A stretch of DNA of 52,290 nucleotides, from the NCBI GenBank assembly GCA_902782125.1, contig CACZMA010000012.1:1-52290 (forward strand), given 5' to 3'. Source of the DNA: Oscillospiraceae bacterium (GTDB lineage Bacteria; Bacillota; Clostridia; Saccharofermentanales; Saccharofermentanaceae). Under the pieces are notes generated by a model, which was given only the letters and a program-made list of their open reading frames with translations, had not been told where the DNA came from and did not search any database. Both the position numbers and the translations under genes were made by a program. Positions 33,671 to 42,606 of this stretch are shown one piece after another (the first letter of the stretch is position 1; each line of letters opens with the position of its first letter).

Positions 33671-35445
33671 TCAGGAGCTGGCTCAAGACAATCAGCTCTA
33701 TGTACCGGCTGCGTTACATAGTCGGTTATAACGGGTTCATATATAAGCTTAAGCTCCTTCCGCTGATCGGCAGGCTCCTGCCTGACGACCTGTATTCGAT
33801 AGGATTCTTCAAGTTCATATATGCCGTCTGGAAGTTCATCGCTGAATTCTTCATGCTGTTCTTCCTGAAGGTGTTGGGACTGTCGGGCATATATGCTTAC
33901 AGCTTCATAATGAGGTCACTTGCCGATAACCATCCTGAAGAGATCGGCGGAATGAGTCCCGGGCAGTTCCAGGGCACGGCGTTCATGTGGCTCTTCTTAG
34001 CCTATGCGTTTGCAGGCGTTCTGATGAACACGAATCTGTTCTCATATACGCCCGAGAAGGAATATGCCGTATTCATGCTCAGGATGGATGCCAAGAAGAT
34101 CAACACATCTTACTTCGTGCTGAATCTTGCAGCGCTGTTCATCGGCTATGCAGGCGTGAATCTATTCTTCGGCATCATATCCGGCATGCCGTTCCTGATG
34201 TGGTTCTTCACGCCTCTCCTCGGAGTAGCGATAAAGCTGGCAGGTGCGGGCGTAAAGCTCGGCATCATAAACATGAAGCGCAGGCTCGGCCTTAAGATCG
34301 CATCCGGCAAGATCGAACTCGTCGGGATATTCTTCAAGGTCTTCATCGGCTTTACTGCCGTCATGGCAGTAATGATCATGACGGTCAACGCTTACTGCCC
34401 GCCGGTATATATGCTGCCTGTCATAGCTGCAGTGATAACCGTGCTTGCTGTCGCAGGCTTCTTCGTGATCAGGGATTTTGATCCTTATGCTCATAAGCAG
34501 CTGCTGGCAGGTGCCAAGGAGACCTATAATGTCGAGAAGAAGTCCAGTAAGTCACCCGACAGGACCAAGAGACTTAAGAAGGTGAACAAAGTGAGCGCCG
34601 TTGACACCAGGGTCAGCAGCAGCAAGAAGGGCTTTGCCTTCCTGAACCAGGTGTTCGCCAGAAGATACAGGTCCGTCATAAGCATCAGGCCTGTGGTCGT
34701 CTCGATAGTGATCGTGGTCCTATTTGCCCTCATCTGCATCGATCTTTACATAGAATACGGCCAGGACTTCGGGCAGCAGGCGGCTTCCGAGTGTCTGAAG
34801 AACAATATCATCAATTTCCTCACGCTGCAGGGTTATCATGACGATCTCAGACCTCTGGTCACAGGTGATGCGGAATTCCAGGAATTCTTCATGAACCTGA
34901 TGGACAATAACCTCATGGCATTCTTCTGCCTGATCGCCCTGTTCAACGGCACGACCAAGCTGACACAGACCATGTTCATAAACTGCGACAGGAGCCTGAT
35001 GTCTTACAGCTTCTACAAGATGCCCGACCAGATAATCAAGCTGTATAAGATACGAATCATGGAATCGGTCAGGCTGAACCTCGCGCCGGCGGTCGTTCTG
35101 GGGCTTGTATTTAACATTGTTACATTCATGTTCGGCGGTCAGAGATACCCCGGTCAGTATCTCCTGGTCCCCATAGCATTTGTCCTCATGAGCGCTCTGT
35201 GCTCTGCTCACCTGCTGACTCTCTACTACCTGCTTCAGCCGTACACGGAGAACATCAAGGTGAAGAATCATGTATATACCGTGATGGAAGTCGTATCGGA
35301 GGCCGTAACCATTGCCGTATGCTGGATCCCGGCCCCGGCCTGGATACTCGTACCGGCATTGATCGCACTTAACGCCCTGTACATCTTCCTCGCGGCAAAG
35401 CTGGTCCGTAAGTTCAGTCCCAAACACTGGAGGGTACGCACATGA
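33667..35445 (+). CDS. ABC transporter membrane protein, 592 aa
   Basis: This large polytopic partner of the preceding ATPase has roughly twelve to fourteen hydrophobic segments. A basic cytoplasmic loop lies in the middle (VEKKSSKSPDRTKRLKKVNK, residues ~285-305), suggesting two fused half-permeases. No named substrate. It overlaps the NudC-like gene by four bases. Confidence 0.75.
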   Translation: MIRSWLKTISSMYRLRYIVGYNGFIYKLKLLPLIGRLLPDDLYSIGFFKFIYAVWKFIAEFFMLFFLKVLGLSGIYAYSFIMRSLADNHPEEIGGMSPGQFQGTAFMWLFLAYAFAGVLMNTNLFSYTPEKEYAVFMLRMDAKKINTSYFVLNLAALFIGYAGVNLFFGIISGMPFLMWFFTPLLGVAIKLAGAGVKLGIINMKRRLGLKIASGKIELVGIFFKVFIGFTAVMAVMIMTVNAYCPPVYMLPVIAAVITVLAVAGFFVIRDFDPYAHKQLLAGAKETYNVEKKSSKSPDRTKRLKKVNKVSAVDTRVSSSKKGFAFLNQVFARRYRSVISIRPVVVSIVIVVLFALICIDLYIEYGQDFGQQAASECLKNNIINFLTLQGYHDDLRPLVTGDAEFQEFFMNLMDNNLMAFFCLIALFNGTTKLTQTMFINCDRSLMSYSFYKMPDQIIKLYKIRIMESVRLNLAPAVVLGLVFNIVTFMFGGQRYPGQYLLVPIAFVLMSALCSAHLLTLYYLLQPYTENIKVKNHVYTVMEVVSEAVTIAVCWIPAPAWILVPALIALNALYIFLAAKLVRKFSPKHWRVRT

Positions 35446-36260
35446 TACAGGACATCTACCCGCATATTCTGCACAACCAATACGATCCGTCGCGCAAAGC
35501 ATCATCTCGCAGCATAGTTCTCGCCTTCCGCGAGGGTGACGTACTCATCAGGGGCGGCAGCTTCCCGCGCGTAAAGAATCTTGCAGGCATCAGCGAAAAC
35601 GATCTCATCTACCTGTTCTCCATTGACGATGACAAGGATTACTTCCTGCTACCCGGTGAGGCTGAGGCTCCGGAAGGATTCGAATATGTTAACCTCAGGG
35701 CATTCAGGGACAGGGAACTCACAGAAGGATATACAGCATTCGCAGCTTACACCGCCGTCCACCTTGCAGGCTGGTACAGAGACAACAGGTTCTGCGGAAG
35801 ATGCGGCAGACCGACGCGCCCGGACGATAAGGAGCGCGCACTGCGCTGCGAATGCGGCAATGTTATCTATCCGAAGATCGCGCCTGCCGTCATCGTAGGC
35901 GTCACTAACGGCGACAGGCTTTTGGTCACCAAATACCGTACCGGGTATAACCATTTTGCTCTCGTGGCAGGGTTCACCGAGATAGGCGAGACACTTGAGC
36001 AGACCGTGGCCCGCGAAGTAATGGAAGAGACCGGACTTACGGTTACGAATATCCGCTACTACAAGTCGCAGCCCTGGGGTATCGCAGGAGACCTGCTGGC
36101 AGGATTCTACTGTGATGTTCAAGGCGACGATACCATTAAGATGGATGAGGGCGAGCTTAAGGTCGCCGAGTGGAGGACTCGCTCCGATATCGAGCTCCAG
36201 CCCGGACAGTTCAGCCTCACAAATGAGATGATGATGCTGTTCAAAGAGGGAAAAACTTAA
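35442..36260 (+). CDS. nudC: NudC-like NADH pyrophosphatase (Nudix), 272 aa
   Basis: This enzyme hydrolyses NAD(H) or NAD-capped RNA at the pyrophosphate. It has the NudC N-terminal domain, a zinc ribbon (CGRCG...CECGN, residues ~113-135), a perfect Nudix box G-x5-E-x7-REV-x-EE-x-GL (GFTEIGETLEQ...) and the downstream SQPW...AGF signature. That signature reads SQPWGIAGDLLAGF, so the usual PFP after QPW is lost, which could alter NAD specificity. Confidence 0.88.
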   Translation: MIQDIYPHILHNQYDPSRKASSRSIVLAFREGDVLIRGGSFPRVKNLAGISENDLIYLFSIDDDKDYFLLPGEAEAPEGFEYVNLRAFRDRELTEGYTAFAAYTAVHLAGWYRDNRFCGRCGRPTRPDDKERALRCECGNVIYPKIAPAVIVGVTNGDRLLVTKYRTGYNHFALVAGFTEIGETLEQTVAREVMEETGLTVTNIRYYKSQPWGIAGDLLAGFYCDVQGDDTIKMDEGELKVAEWRTRSDIELQPGQFSLTNEMMMLFKEGKT

Positions 36261-36289
36261 ATTTTCCAAAAATCCCCCTGCGTTATGTA

Positions 36290-36320
36290 TTGCTTGTTAC
36301 GCTGCGTAATGAGCTATATT
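36290..36320 (+). promoter_or_regulatory. MerR-type promoter with 19-base spacer and central dyad
   Basis: TTGCTT (36290-36295) and TATATT (36315-36320) are 19 bases apart. The spacer contains the dyad GTTACGCTGCGTAAT (36296-36310). An overlong spacer bearing a palindrome is the hallmark of promoters activated by MerR proteins, and a MerR gene ends this operon. Confidence 0.7.
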
Positions 36321-36351
36321 CGGGGCATAACGATAAGGGAGGTAACGGAAA

Positions 36352-36705
36352 ATGTTAACCATTACATCAAGCAACAGAGACAAACTCCATAAGATCAGAA
36401 TGACGATGCTCATGACTGCGATACCTGTCGGAATACTCGAGATAACGGGTATAATCCTATTAGCAGTAATGAATATCTGGTGGCCGCTCGCGCTGTATAT
36501 CGTACTGGCGATACCGTATTCGGTCTGGCTTTCCAAATATTATTTCGGTCATGTAGCTTATATGTGCCCTCACTGCAACAGGGTGTTCACCCCCAAGTTC
36601 AGCGAAGCTCTCTGGGCGGCACATACTCTGACAAAGCGTAAGCTCACCTGCCCGGATTGCGGAAAGAAGGAATGGTGCACTGAAGTGGCAAAGGAGGAGG
36701 CCTGA
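36352..36705 (+). CDS. Small membrane protein with C-terminal zinc ribbon, 117 aa
   Basis: Two membrane helices (residues ~17-65: LMTAIPVGILEITGIILLAV, LALYIVLAIPYSVWL) are followed by a cytoplasmic zinc ribbon CPHC...CPDC with a conserved HT-T-RKLTC core. It is clearly homologous to the C-terminal half of the MerR protein at 37497. The stand-alone copy may heterodimerise with, or decoy, the regulator. First gene of the operon; function unknown. Confidence 0.8.
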   Translation: MLTITSSNRDKLHKIRMTMLMTAIPVGILEITGIILLAVMNIWWPLALYIVLAIPYSVWLSKYYFGHVAYMCPHCNRVFTPKFSEALWAAHTLTKRKLTCPDCGKKEWCTEVAKEEA

Positions 36706-36706
36706 T

Positions 36707-37519
36707 ATGGTAGGTACAACAGCATATATCGCATTCGGGCTGATGATCGCAGCCGGTCTCATACTCCCCACTGTACTCTGCATATGGTGGCTGAAGACAC
36801 GCCATGAGAAGTTCACCAGCGTTCTTACCGGCGCTATGACCTTCCTGATCTTTGCCCTGGTCCTGGAATCGATCGTACACAGTATCGTTTTCATGGTGTT
36901 CCCCGGAATCAAGGATAACGTGGTCGCTTATATGCTCTACGGCGCCCTGATGGCAGGAATATTCGAAGAGACCGGAAGATTCCTGGCATATAAGCTCGTC
37001 CTTAAGAAGAGGACCAACCGTGAGACAGCCATCTCCTACGGCATAGGTCACGGCGGATTTGAAGCGGTGTACATTCTCGCGGCAACCGGAATCAACAACT
37101 TTGTCTATGCCGGCATTATCAATGCCGGACAGTTCCCGGCCCTCCTTGATCAGTTGAAGGCGGCCGGACAGGAAACATCGCCGATCGAGAGCCTTCCCGA
37201 ACAGCTGGCCGCATTCGGAATAGCTGACATCGGCCTTCCGATACTCGAGAGGGTCTTCGCCGTGATGTTCCATATCGCACTGTCGATCCTCGTGTTCTAT
37301 GCGGTAAAGAACGGAAAGATCTGGATGTATTTCCTCGCGGTTATACTGCACGCACTTCTCGATGCACCGGCAGCACTTTATCAGCAGGGAGTCATTGGTA
37401 TAGCTGCGACGGAGGTTTGCCTTGCCCTGTTCAGCATAGTGACATTTGTGATCATATATGTATTCTTATATAAGAGAGATAAAGAGGTAGGAGAAGGTGT
37501 CCAAGTACACAACGGGTGA
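36707..37519 (+). CDS. YhfC-family intramembrane protease-like protein, 270 aa
   Basis: This seven- to eight-helix membrane protein has the YhfC motifs EETGRFLAYK (residues ~86-95), GIGHGGFEA and a late HALLDAPAALY histidine, the pattern of the CPBP/PrsW-like putative metalloproteases. It sits between the zinc-ribbon protein and the MerR gene; its 3' end overlaps the MerR start by 23 bases. Proteolytic activity is inferred, not shown. Confidence 0.8.
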   Translation: MVGTTAYIAFGLMIAAGLILPTVLCIWWLKTRHEKFTSVLTGAMTFLIFALVLESIVHSIVFMVFPGIKDNVVAYMLYGALMAGIFEETGRFLAYKLVLKKRTNRETAISYGIGHGGFEAVYILAATGINNFVYAGIINAGQFPALLDQLKAAGQETSPIESLPEQLAAFGIADIGLPILERVFAVMFHIALSILVFYAVKNGKIWMYFLAVILHALLDAPAALYQQGVIGIAATEVCLALFSIVTFVIIYVFLYKRDKEVGEGVQVHNG

Positions 37520-38225
37520 GATAGCCAAGCTTTGCGGCGTTACGGTCAGAACGGTCCAGTATTACGATACAAGAGGGATACTGGAACCGTCAGAACTGAC
37601 CGACGGCGGAAGGAGACTCTATACTGACGACGACCTTCACAAGATGAAGATAATCTGCTTCCTGAGAGATCTGGGACTTCCGATCGATGCAATCTCCCAG
37701 ATCCTCTCGGACGAAGACCCGTCAGCGGTGATATCGCTTCTCCTGGCACAGCAGGAAGAAGAACTTAAGAGCGACATCTCAGAGAAACAGGAGAAGCTTA
37801 ATAAGCTTGGCGAACTTAAAAGTGCTCTGGCGCAGGTATCTGAGGTCTCTGTCGATTCAATAGGCGATGCAGCATATCTGATGTCAGGCAAAGACCGCCT
37901 GAAGAAGATCCGGATGAAGATCATATTGCTGGGGATCCCGAACACGCTTTTCCAGTGGACGGCGATCGCGCTCTGGATAACCATGGGCTGGTGGTGGCTC
38001 TTCGTGATCCAGATGGTGCTGGCTATCCCTCAGGCAATCCTGATCACAAGATACTACCACAAGAAAGTCTCGTATATCTGCCCCCATTGTCACAAGGTGT
38101 TCAAGCCGACTTATAAGGAAATGCTCTTTTCCAACCACACTCCTACGACCAGGAAACTCACCTGTACCGAGTGCGGCGTAAACGGATTCTGTGTCGAGGT
38201 CGCTGATCCCGAAGACAAGAGATAA
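37497..38225 (+). CDS. MerR regulator fused to a membrane zinc-ribbon module, 242 aa
   Basis: An N-terminal MerR winged helix (YTTGEIAKLCGVTVRTVQYYD, GRRLYTDDDLHKMK) is followed by a dimer coiled coil (~80-115), two membrane helices (~140-190) and a zinc ribbon CPHC...CTEC (~197-235). The membrane/ribbon part repeats the 117-aa protein at 36352. GTG start preceded by AGGAG. A membrane-tied MerR could sense an envelope or metal signal and activate the promoter at 36290. Confidence 0.85.
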   Translation: MSKYTTGEIAKLCGVTVRTVQYYDTRGILEPSELTDGGRRLYTDDDLHKMKIICFLRDLGLPIDAISQILSDEDPSAVISLLLAQQEEELKSDISEKQEKLNKLGELKSALAQVSEVSVDSIGDAAYLMSGKDRLKKIRMKIILLGIPNTLFQWTAIALWITMGWWWLFVIQMVLAIPQAILITRYYHKKVSYICPHCHKVFKPTYKEMLFSNHTPTTRKLTCTECGVNGFCVEVADPEDKR

Positions 38226-38249
38226 CCCCTTTTTCCATACTGAACTCAG

Positions 38250-38346
38250 AGTAGACCGATGCCCGGAAGCCCCGCGAATACGGGACTCTACCAACAGTCG
38301 GTTGTTCGCATGAGGGTTTGATGGTAGGGTGAGACTAGCAAACTGT
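38250..38346 (+). promoter_or_regulatory. Possible structured leader of the acyltransferase gene
   Basis: Two nested pairings are visible: GTAGA/TCTAC closing around CCCG/CGGG (38251-38291), and AACAGT/AACTGT (38293-38346), just ahead of the ribosome site AGAGGGGG. No known riboswitch class was recognised. Could be a leader RNA or the end of the MerR transcript. Confidence 0.3.
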
Positions 38347-38361
38347 CAGAGGGGGATTCCT

Positions 38362-41300
38362 ATGAACAAGCGTAAGATCATAACTTTATTGATCACCCTG
38401 ACAATGGTCGTTGGCACCTGCTCGACGGCCGTCATGGCCGACTCTGAAGATGAGGGGAAGACCTGTACCACCGACAGCGGTATCACGGTCACGCTGCCGT
38501 CAGAATTCAATCCGCTTTGGACCGGTATGCCGGAGGACGACCCCTACTTGCAGGAATTGCAGGAATACGGCTACGAGATAAGCTATATCTATGATAACTA
38601 TAACAACATAGGTATGTCTCTTCAGGCCGGAGACGGCAATGAAGAACCGGATTACCGTGAAGAGAACGAATGGTTCTATGTCACGGTTTTTGAGACAGAT
38701 GCTCCTGCGGACCCGGCTTCTTCTGACATTAACGGATCTTTTACGGATAATATCAAGCAGATGTATTCCGAATGTTTCGGGACTACCGAGATGTACGGAT
38801 ATGGAACGACCGAGGTCAACGGCATTCCTTTGTATGAGATCTTCTATGAGACCAAAGGAACCGGAGCAAACCCTGATGCACCCGCACGCCTGAGACTCTA
38901 CCAGTATTCCTTTGTATCAGATTCAACTCTGTATCAGATCAATATATCGCTGATAGGCAGCCCTTCCGATGGCGAAGTCATCCCTTTCAGCGATAAGGCA
39001 TGCGAGCATCTGGATTATTTGGCAAAGTATATCATCGGTTCTCTTAAACTGTCAGATGAACTGTCATCTCAAATGATCACGATCGATGCCGAACCGTTCA
39101 CGATGGAAACCGGTAACTATGGCGTAGCAATTGATGACCTCACATATTACACGAATGAAAACGGATTATCTCTCGCGGTACCGTCCGAACTGGGACCTGT
39201 ATTGTGGACAGCCATGGACGAAGACGATCCATCATTGACCAGGTTAGGCGCAACCAAGGATGATGTCATGGAAATGTATGATTATGTCGGTCTTATGTTC
39301 CAGGCAAACTCACATAACCCTACCGACCGCGAGTGCTATTTCGTCATGATATTCGAGACCGAAGCGCCGACAAAGATGACGGATACGGCGCTTAATACAG
39401 GATTCGGAGACAAGATCCAAGCGATGTTCCCTGACAGCTTCGAACAGACGGAACAGTTCGGATACGGGACTGTGGATGTAAACGGTATCCCTTTCTATAA
39501 GATATTCTTCCAGACCAGCGGGGATCTGACCATAAGAGTCTATCAGTACAGCCTTATCACTGATGACGGCATGATGTATCAGATTGATATTATGCTCGGT
39601 TTTGATGATACGGAGCCTCTGTCTAACGATGACCCGGATTGTGAACATCTGGATTATCTTGCAGCCGGTATTATCAATTCCATAACGCTGTCAGACGAAC
39701 TCTCAGCCAAAGTCGTGGGTCCCGGAACGGAAGCCTTCAAGATGGCTACGGGTGATTACGATGCCGCCGCAACGGTCGAAGACATGAATGACTATACCGC
39801 TTCTAATACTGCCAACGATGCTTCTGAGGCTTCTCCGGCATCAACAACTTCCGAGGCAGGCCCTTCCGCGACAAAGGCAGACCCGAACCCTTCTTTATAC
39901 AAGACATTCACTTCTTTTGAGTTCCCTACTTATATAATCCTCATAGCTCTGGCCCTTCTTCTCCTGCTCGGTGCCAGAGTATCCAAGAGACACGAATGGC
40001 AGGAAGAACCTTTGGGCCTTGAAGCATCCAAGGCAATACAGGGCTTTGCCGCAGTAGCTATCATAATCCACCACCTCGCGCAGGAACTGGTCGAAGATGC
40101 AGGATCTCTTGCGTTCTTCTCGGAACTCGGTGTCCTCTTCGTCGGTGTATTCTTCTTCTTCTCGGGCTACGGTCTGTACACCAGTCTCAAGACTAAGACG
40201 AATTACCTTAAGGGCTTCCTCAAGAAGCGCCTTGTCACAGTGCTCGTTCCTTTCTATACCTGCATACTTACATTCGTTGTCGCAGCCTGCATCTGCGGCA
40301 AGAAGTTCGAGCCGATGCAGCTCCTGTCCGTCCTGTCCGGATGGTCTCTCATCAATGCGCACATGTGGTACATTGTTGAGATCGTGGTGCTCTACATCGC
40401 ATTCTTTATCCTGTACAGCATAATAGGTAACCGAACCGAAGCGACGGTCGAGATGGGTGTCTTTGTGGTCGCGATGATTGTCGGAAGCCTCCTCCTCGGT
40501 CACGGCGACGATTTCTCCTGCAGCTACTGGTTCCAGGGCGAGTGGTGGTATAACTCATCATTCCTCTTCGTTCTCGGCATCTTCGTATCGAGGCACGCAG
40601 ACGGTCTGCGCAGGATCGCCCGCAAGGCATATATCATTCTTGTTCCTGTCTTCGGGATCTTCACGGTGCTCCTGGGACTTCAGACAAAATATGCTCTTAC
40701 GACATGGTCTTACTGGAGCGAGATCCCCGGCGTGGATCCCGCATACGGAGACAAGTTCCGTTGCTTGGCTGTCCAGCTTCCCTGGATAATCGTATTCGTA
40801 TGTTTCCTCCTGCTCGTGATGATGAAGGTAAAGTTCGGCAATCCCGTCCTCAAGTTCCTCGGAACCATCTCGCTCGAACTCTATCTCATCCACAATCTGT
40901 TCCTTACAGGCCTCAGGGACGGCACCATGATGAAGGTCACGAGCAACAGTATGTACATCGTTCTCACCATCCTTCTCGCCGTTGCTCTCGCGACTGTCCT
41001 GAGCGGATTTGACAAGTATGTTATCTCTCTTATCAATGGTAAGAAGAGCAGTAAGTCTGATGCCGCCGAAGAGCCTGCCTTGAAGTCCGGACGCACACAG
41101 ATCCACTCGATCGATGTCATGAGGATCGTGATGGCATTCTCCGTCGTTACGATCCACTGGCCGTTCAACGGAAAAGCAGGTGACGTCTTCATCACATACG
41201 GCAAGACCGCAGCTCCTTTCTTCCTCGTTATCGCAGGTTACTTCCTCTTCCGTGAGGACAACAAGGAGATGATGAAGAGGCTTCTTAAGCAGACAAAGAG

Positions 41301-42060
41301 GATGGCGATATTCTATGTTGCATCAAATGTGTTCTACGGAGCAGTGTCTGCGCTGTATGAGATAGTGGTAAACGGAAGTATCAAGGGCATGGCGCAGTGT
41401 TTTACAGCCAAGTCGATAACTGACTTCCTGCTCTACAATCTCTCGCCCTTTTCAGAGCATATCTGGTTCCTCGGCTCGCTCTTGTACGCGCTCCTCATCA
41501 TGCTGCTTCTGAACAAGCTCAAGATCCTGAAGTACGCGATGTTCGCTGCACCTGCCCTCGTCGCAGCATACGTCATACTGATGCACATGGGCGTGGGCCA
41601 GCCGTATCAGCTTCGCAACGCGATCCTCGTAGGTCTCGGCTACACCATGATGGGCATGCTCATCAGAAGATTCGAGAAGAAGATCCTGGATCACAAGTTC
41701 TCAGCTTTGGTCCTCTGGATACTGTTCGTGATCTGCTGCATAACGGCGATCTTCGAGCTTAACGGATACAGGCAGGGTATCGCGGTACCTTTCGTAAGCT
41801 GCGAGATACTGCTGTATGTGATCGTCCTTCTGTGCCTCAAGTATCCTGACTTCGGCAAGGGCACATATGCAGAGTGGCTTGGACACGAGTGCTCGCTGAC
41901 CGTCTACATCATGCACATGGCAGTAATGCTCCTGTTCCTGATGACAAACAACGAGAGCTTCTTCGGCAAGTACGGCGCAGTCGTGATCTTTGCTGTGACA
42001 ACAGTGATCGCTGCCCTTTATAAAAACATCAAAAATGCTGTTAAGTCCACAAAAGATTGA
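38362..42060 (+). CDS. Double acyltransferase-3 membrane protein with duplicated ectodomain, 1232 aa
   Basis: A signal peptide (MNKRKIITLLITLTMVVGTCSTAVMA) is followed by two tandem copies of a ~220-residue extracellular domain (~33-250 and ~256-470). Each copy has LPSE...LW, FETxAP, YGTxxVNGIP and CEHLDYL. A Ser/Thr/Ala linker and a membrane helix at ~521 come next, then two consecutive acyltransferase_3 membrane domains (~550-890 and ~908-1232). The second starts IDVMRIVMAFSVVTIHW, with the family histidine. Likely O-acylates an envelope glycan. ATG at 38362 with AGAGGGGGATTCCT ahead. I know of no standard family with two such domains fused. Confidence 0.85.
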   Translation: MNKRKIITLLITLTMVVGTCSTAVMADSEDEGKTCTTDSGITVTLPSEFNPLWTGMPEDDPYLQELQEYGYEISYIYDNYNNIGMSLQAGDGNEEPDYREENEWFYVTVFETDAPADPASSDINGSFTDNIKQMYSECFGTTEMYGYGTTEVNGIPLYEIFYETKGTGANPDAPARLRLYQYSFVSDSTLYQINISLIGSPSDGEVIPFSDKACEHLDYLAKYIIGSLKLSDELSSQMITIDAEPFTMETGNYGVAIDDLTYYTNENGLSLAVPSELGPVLWTAMDEDDPSLTRLGATKDDVMEMYDYVGLMFQANSHNPTDRECYFVMIFETEAPTKMTDTALNTGFGDKIQAMFPDSFEQTEQFGYGTVDVNGIPFYKIFFQTSGDLTIRVYQYSLITDDGMMYQIDIMLGFDDTEPLSNDDPDCEHLDYLAAGIINSITLSDELSAKVVGPGTEAFKMATGDYDAAATVEDMNDYTASNTANDASEASPASTTSEAGPSATKADPNPSLYKTFTSFEFPTYIILIALALLLLLGARVSKRHEWQEEPLGLEASKAIQGFAAVAIIIHHLAQELVEDAGSLAFFSELGVLFVGVFFFFSGYGLYTSLKTKTNYLKGFLKKRLVTVLVPFYTCILTFVVAACICGKKFEPMQLLSVLSGWSLINAHMWYIVEIVVLYIAFFILYSIIGNRTEATVEMGVFVVAMIVGSLLLGHGDDFSCSYWFQGEWWYNSSFLFVLGIFVSRHADGLRRIARKAYIILVPVFGIFTVLLGLQTKYALTTWSYWSEIPGVDPAYGDKFRCLAVQLPWIIVFVCFLLLVMMKVKFGNPVLKFLGTISLELYLIHNLFLTGLRDGTMMKVTSNSMYIVLTILLAVALATVLSGFDKYVISLINGKKSSKSDAAEEPALKSGRTQIHSIDVMRIVMAFSVVTIHWPFNGKAGDVFITYGKTAAPFFLVIAGYFLFREDNKEMMKRLLKQTKRMAIFYVASNVFYGAVSALYEIVVNGSIKGMAQCFTAKSITDFLLYNLSPFSEHIWFLGSLLYALLIMLLLNKLKILKYAMFAAPALVAAYVILMHMGVGQPYQLRNAILVGLGYTMMGMLIRRFEKKILDHKFSALVLWILFVICCITAIFELNGYRQGIAVPFVSCEILLYVIVLLCLKYPDFGKGTYAEWLGHECSLTVYIMHMAVMLLFLMTNNESFFGKYGAVVIFAVTTVIAALYKNIKNAVKSTKD

Positions 42061-42092
42061 TCAGCCGCAATTGTGGAGGCAATAGGAATAGC

Positions 42093-42144
42093 GGGGGCTG
42101 TATAACGGGATATCTGTACAGCCCCCAACCCCCTTTCTTAAGGG
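42093..42144 (+). terminator. Terminator-like hairpins after the double acyltransferase gene
   Basis: GGGGGCTGTA (42093-42102) and TACAGCCCCC (42117-42126) form a perfect 10-bp stem; a small CCCTT/AAGGG hairpin ending in TTTT follows. Confidence 0.5.
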
Positions 42145-42201
42145 TTTTGAATTTAAAATACAACTCGGTTATTATTACTTTACTGAGGTAATAGAATCTC
42201 A

Positions 42202-42591
42202 ATGGACAAAGAGAAAACAGGACAGCTTATAACCGAGTTGCGCAAAGAGAAGGGGATGACCCAGAAGCAGCTTGCCGAAGCCTTGAACGTTACGGACAAG
42301 GCAGTGTCCAAATGGGAGCGCGGCCTCAGTTTTCCCGATATCTCAATGCTAGAACCCCTGTCGGAACTGCTGGACATCTCCATAATGGAGCTCCTCGCAG
42401 GCGAACACCAGGACGAAGATGAACCCATGAGCCGTGAGGAAGCAGAGGACCTCATCAATGCTTCCGTCGAACTGGGTGACGAAGAGATAAGACACAAGAA
42501 AGAGAAGAGCAGATTCATAATCATCCTGCTCATAGTCATAACGATGCTGCTGATATCACTGACGCTGAATGTCATCAGTTTATTAGGATAA
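42202..42591 (+). CDS. Membrane-anchored XRE-family regulator, 129 aa
   Basis: A helix-turn-helix (GMTQKQLAEALNVTDKAVSKWERG, residues ~19-42) is followed by a middle acidic region. One C-terminal membrane helix (FIIILLIVITMLLISLTLNVI, ~105-125) ties it to the membrane. Located 15 bases before an acyltransferase gene, which it probably accompanies or regulates. Confidence 0.85.
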   Translation: MDKEKTGQLITELRKEKGMTQKQLAEALNVTDKAVSKWERGLSFPDISMLEPLSELLDISIMELLAGEHQDEDEPMSREEAEDLINASVELGDEEIRHKKEKSRFIIILLIVITMLLISLTLNVISLLG

Positions 42592-42606
42592 GGAAGGAGA
42601 AGACAG

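Noticed and set aside
38250..38346. c-di-GMP or other known riboswitch before the acyltransferase gene
   Set aside because: The conserved cores of the classes I know are not present; kept only as an unassigned structured leader.
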